A stretch of DNA of 64,000 nucleotides from Dasyornis broadbenti (lineage: Eukaryota > Chordata > Aves > Passeriformes > Dasyornithidae), in NCBI GenBank assembly GCA_013397935.1, contig VZRN01005622.1, positions 5,357,082 through 5,421,081 of the forward strand, given 5' to 3'. The notes beneath the pieces are model-generated. The model saw nothing but the letters and a program-made list of their open reading frames with translations, searched no databases and had not been told where the DNA came from. A program made the position numbers and the translations under genes. Shown in pieces: positions 61,940 through 64,000 of this stretch. Every line of letters begins with the position of its first letter. The stretch's first letter is position 1.

Positions 61940-62760
61940 GATTGCACATCATGTGAGAGTTCCTCTGCCCTGCCCTCCGGAGTGAGATGCTCTGTGGCTC
62001 CTGACAGCCTGGGTCCCATGGGTCCCTGTGCATGGGAGGGGCTGCTGGTGCTGGGGACAGTTTGGGAGAGCTGTCCAGGGCTGGGGACAGCGTTGGCACG
62101 GGAGTTGTTGAGATTACAGCAACTGCAGCCAGGATTTTGCTGCTGCCATGTCCACACAGGCTGGGCCAGGACTGAGGACTTGGCATACAGAGGCAACCCT
62201 AAACCTTTTCTTTCTCTTTACTGGACAGCAGATTCCCTTTCTCCGTGCTCCAGTGGATATTTCAAAAGTTGGCATAGTAAGAATCAGGGGCCAGAGATGG
62301 AAAAGAGCAGGGTAAAACAAACAAATGCTGGATGGAGGGGATGAAAAGGAGGGCTTTCGGGCTGTGGTGGCTCAGACAGGGATGAGCTAGGGAGGCTGGC
62401 AAGCAGCATGGGAAGTTGACCTGGGAGAACAGGTTATCCTGAGCTGTTTGTTTCTGGAGTGCTGCTGATCACACGGGCAAGGTCTCCTGCCTTTCCCTGC
62501 AAGGCTGGTGTTGCTTATCCTGGCTCCACATCCTTCTGACAGCTGAACAGGGATGAGCTGCCTGCAGCTGCCAGCCTGGTGCCAGCGCACAGCGAGAGGG
62601 CAGGAGTGGAGGGGCAGGGCAGGGTGTGTAACCCCTGGAGCTGAGGGCAGCCATGGGCACAGCATGTGGAGCTGAGTCAGCCCAGCAGTGTCTGGGGGCT
62701 TCGTGAGCCACAGCCAGCCTTTGATAATGGATGGGGCTTTGGAGCCGCAGCCTAAAGTTC
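61940..62760. other. GC-rich, CpG-poor block
   Basis: GC content is clearly above the flanks, but CpG is scarce (roughly ten in 800 bases), so this is not a classic CpG island. Four or more frames overlap on both strands (for example 61835-62344 plus and 62469-62762 minus), as expected when GC-rich DNA lacks stop codons. None has a recognisable domain. CTGGGGACAG repeats at 62051-62060 and 62081-62090. Confidence 0.5.
62598..62624 (+). other. G-quadruplex motif
   Basis: Four runs of at least three G (GGG, GGGG, GGG, GGG) are separated by a ten-base loop and two CA loops. Folding is plausible on the plus strand; function is unknown. Confidence 0.6.
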
Positions 62761-64000
62761 AAAGCTCACCATGTCTATCACTGTAAATAAGGCTGCTGGA
62801 ATTGTGCAGTCTAAGTAAATCCTCTCTTTTCTGCCCTTGACAGCCAGAGAGTTTTCATGCTAGTTCCATTTCCTGTTGTTCTTGTTGGTATGTATGCATA
62901 CTCCTGCATAATCGTTCCTCTGAAGTCTGGAAATACGTTTTTATTTTTGCCCTCAAATTCTCCATCAGTTTATTGAGATACTTTTGAGTTGCTGTGTGGA
63001 ATGTTCTCTCTGTGACACACTCAGCACTATATGGAAAGATATTATAATCCTTGTATTTTGCCTGCATTTATTAGAGATCTAGTTTAATTCTGTTTTCTGT
63101 TAATGGAAAAGAAAGTGCATACCTACAAGTAAGTATTTAAAGTGGTAATCCCGTGGTCTTTAAAGTAGCAATACTGCTCTAAGCTGTTCCACAGGAGGGT
63201 AGCCCAGTAAACTGAGATGATGTCTGAATGACACAATGACAAATCAGATACGTAACATATTCCTATTTTAAAAATGCTGTAAATGAGTTTTTCTCATGAA
63301 CTGGCATGTTTTCTAAATCATGGGTACTACTACTGCTACTACAATCAGAATAGTGTTGTCATTAAAGAAAGGTAAAATACCCTCTTCATTTAGAAGAACG
63401 AGACTGCAGTTTGTATGCCTGCATCCTTTCTCTCCTTCTGACCCCTGAGAACATGCATCGACTTTAAAATTCACAGAAATCAAATTAAGTGCTACTTAGT
63501 TTTAGAGTGCCTTTCATCTCAGTGGAAATGTAGACCAGAAATGGACCTCGTGAATAACACAGGCTTTAGAATGTCACTCAGTAATTTCAACATCCAACCT
63601 GCAATTTGTGGTTGAGCTAGGGCATATCTTAAGGACAGACATCCAGTCTTAATTAAAAGATTTAAAATGAAGGAGAATCTACTACATTCCTCGACTGTGG
63701 AGTGTTCTCTATTTTCTGGAATGAGTTTTTCCAATTGCAGCATTCAGCAACTGCACTTTATCTTTCTGTTTGCCAGATTATACTTTCTTTCTTTTTTTTT
63801 TTTAACTAGAAATATTCATATTTTCTGATACTTAACTAGGAAATGGTGGTTTAGGTTTGACATTCTGCAAACACAATAAGGATGTTGTTAAAAAAAATTA
63901 GTAAGTGCAGTATTTAACTCTATCTGCTGTATTTCCTTAAATTGTTAATAGCTTGTAGTGCAAATTCAGTGGGTTTGCTTTTATTCTCCATACATCATAA
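62761..64000. other. Non-coding DNA, no recognised feature
   Basis: AT-rich sequence with a donor-like CAA|GTAAGTATT near 63128 that has no supported exon, and a T-rich tract near 63786-63803. No gene or transposon is recognised. Confidence 0.5.

Noticed and set aside
61835..62762. Several overlapping frames of 68-169 codons on both strands
   Set aside because: GC-rich DNA has few stop codons; the frames compete with one another and none shows a domain.
1..64000. tRNA, rRNA, known microRNA or CRISPR-like array
   Set aside because: I looked for cloverleaf-type conserved boxes, common vertebrate microRNA seeds in hairpins and regularly spaced repeats and saw none I could support.

Overview
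This 64 kb window looks like an AT-rich, gene-poor stretch of a bird genome. The organism call rests on repeats: three places carry CR1 LINE 3' ends of the avian type (22417-22548, 32201-32262, 47128-47177), and 46098-46669 is a complete solo LTR of a retrovirus-like family that I recognise from memory as common in neoavian birds, including songbirds. Most of the rest is single-copy-looking DNA with low CpG, short microsatellites, many long T tracts, and two N gaps set beside T tracts (35558-35577 and 50188-50208).

No protein-coding gene can be named with confidence. The long open frames on either strand are scattered, overlap one another on opposite strands, lack recognisable domains and look like chance frames. 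The window is best read as intergenic DNA or the inside of very large introns.

Layout. 1-10 kb: AT-rich non-coding DNA with a TG/T microsatellite (3563-3653). 10.1-10.3 kb: a small isolated CpG cluster. 12-19 kb: non-coding, with one possible regulatory patch near 14.0-14.4 kb. 19-21.3 kb: T/G-rich and AT-rich simple repeats. 21.9-25 kb: the most gene-like part, a + strand series of short open blocks bounded by good splice-site sequences (21997-22085, 23217-23322, 23643-23832, 24075-24120, 24826-24954), several in matching reading phase, with old CR1 DNA in one presumed intron. 25.5-26.06 kb: an old LINE-like remnant, then an AATAAA and an A22 run. 26-45 kb: mostly featureless, with small perfect inverted repeats at 27.08, 31.99 and 43.57 kb. 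45.5-47.2 kb: an A/C-only tract, the solo LTR and a CR1 scrap. 49-50 kb: a weak minus-strand exon candidate and a regulatory-looking patch. 50-61 kb: mostly featureless, with an old repeat near 54.4 kb and a nested tandem repeat at 56.6 kb. 61.9-62.8 kb: a GC-rich but CpG-poor block with a quadruplex motif.

The best lead for something undescribed is the exon-like chain at 22-24.1 kb. It is unproven: purine-rich DNA easily gives hydrophilic, stop-poor frames, and vertebrate introns are full of pseudo-exons.
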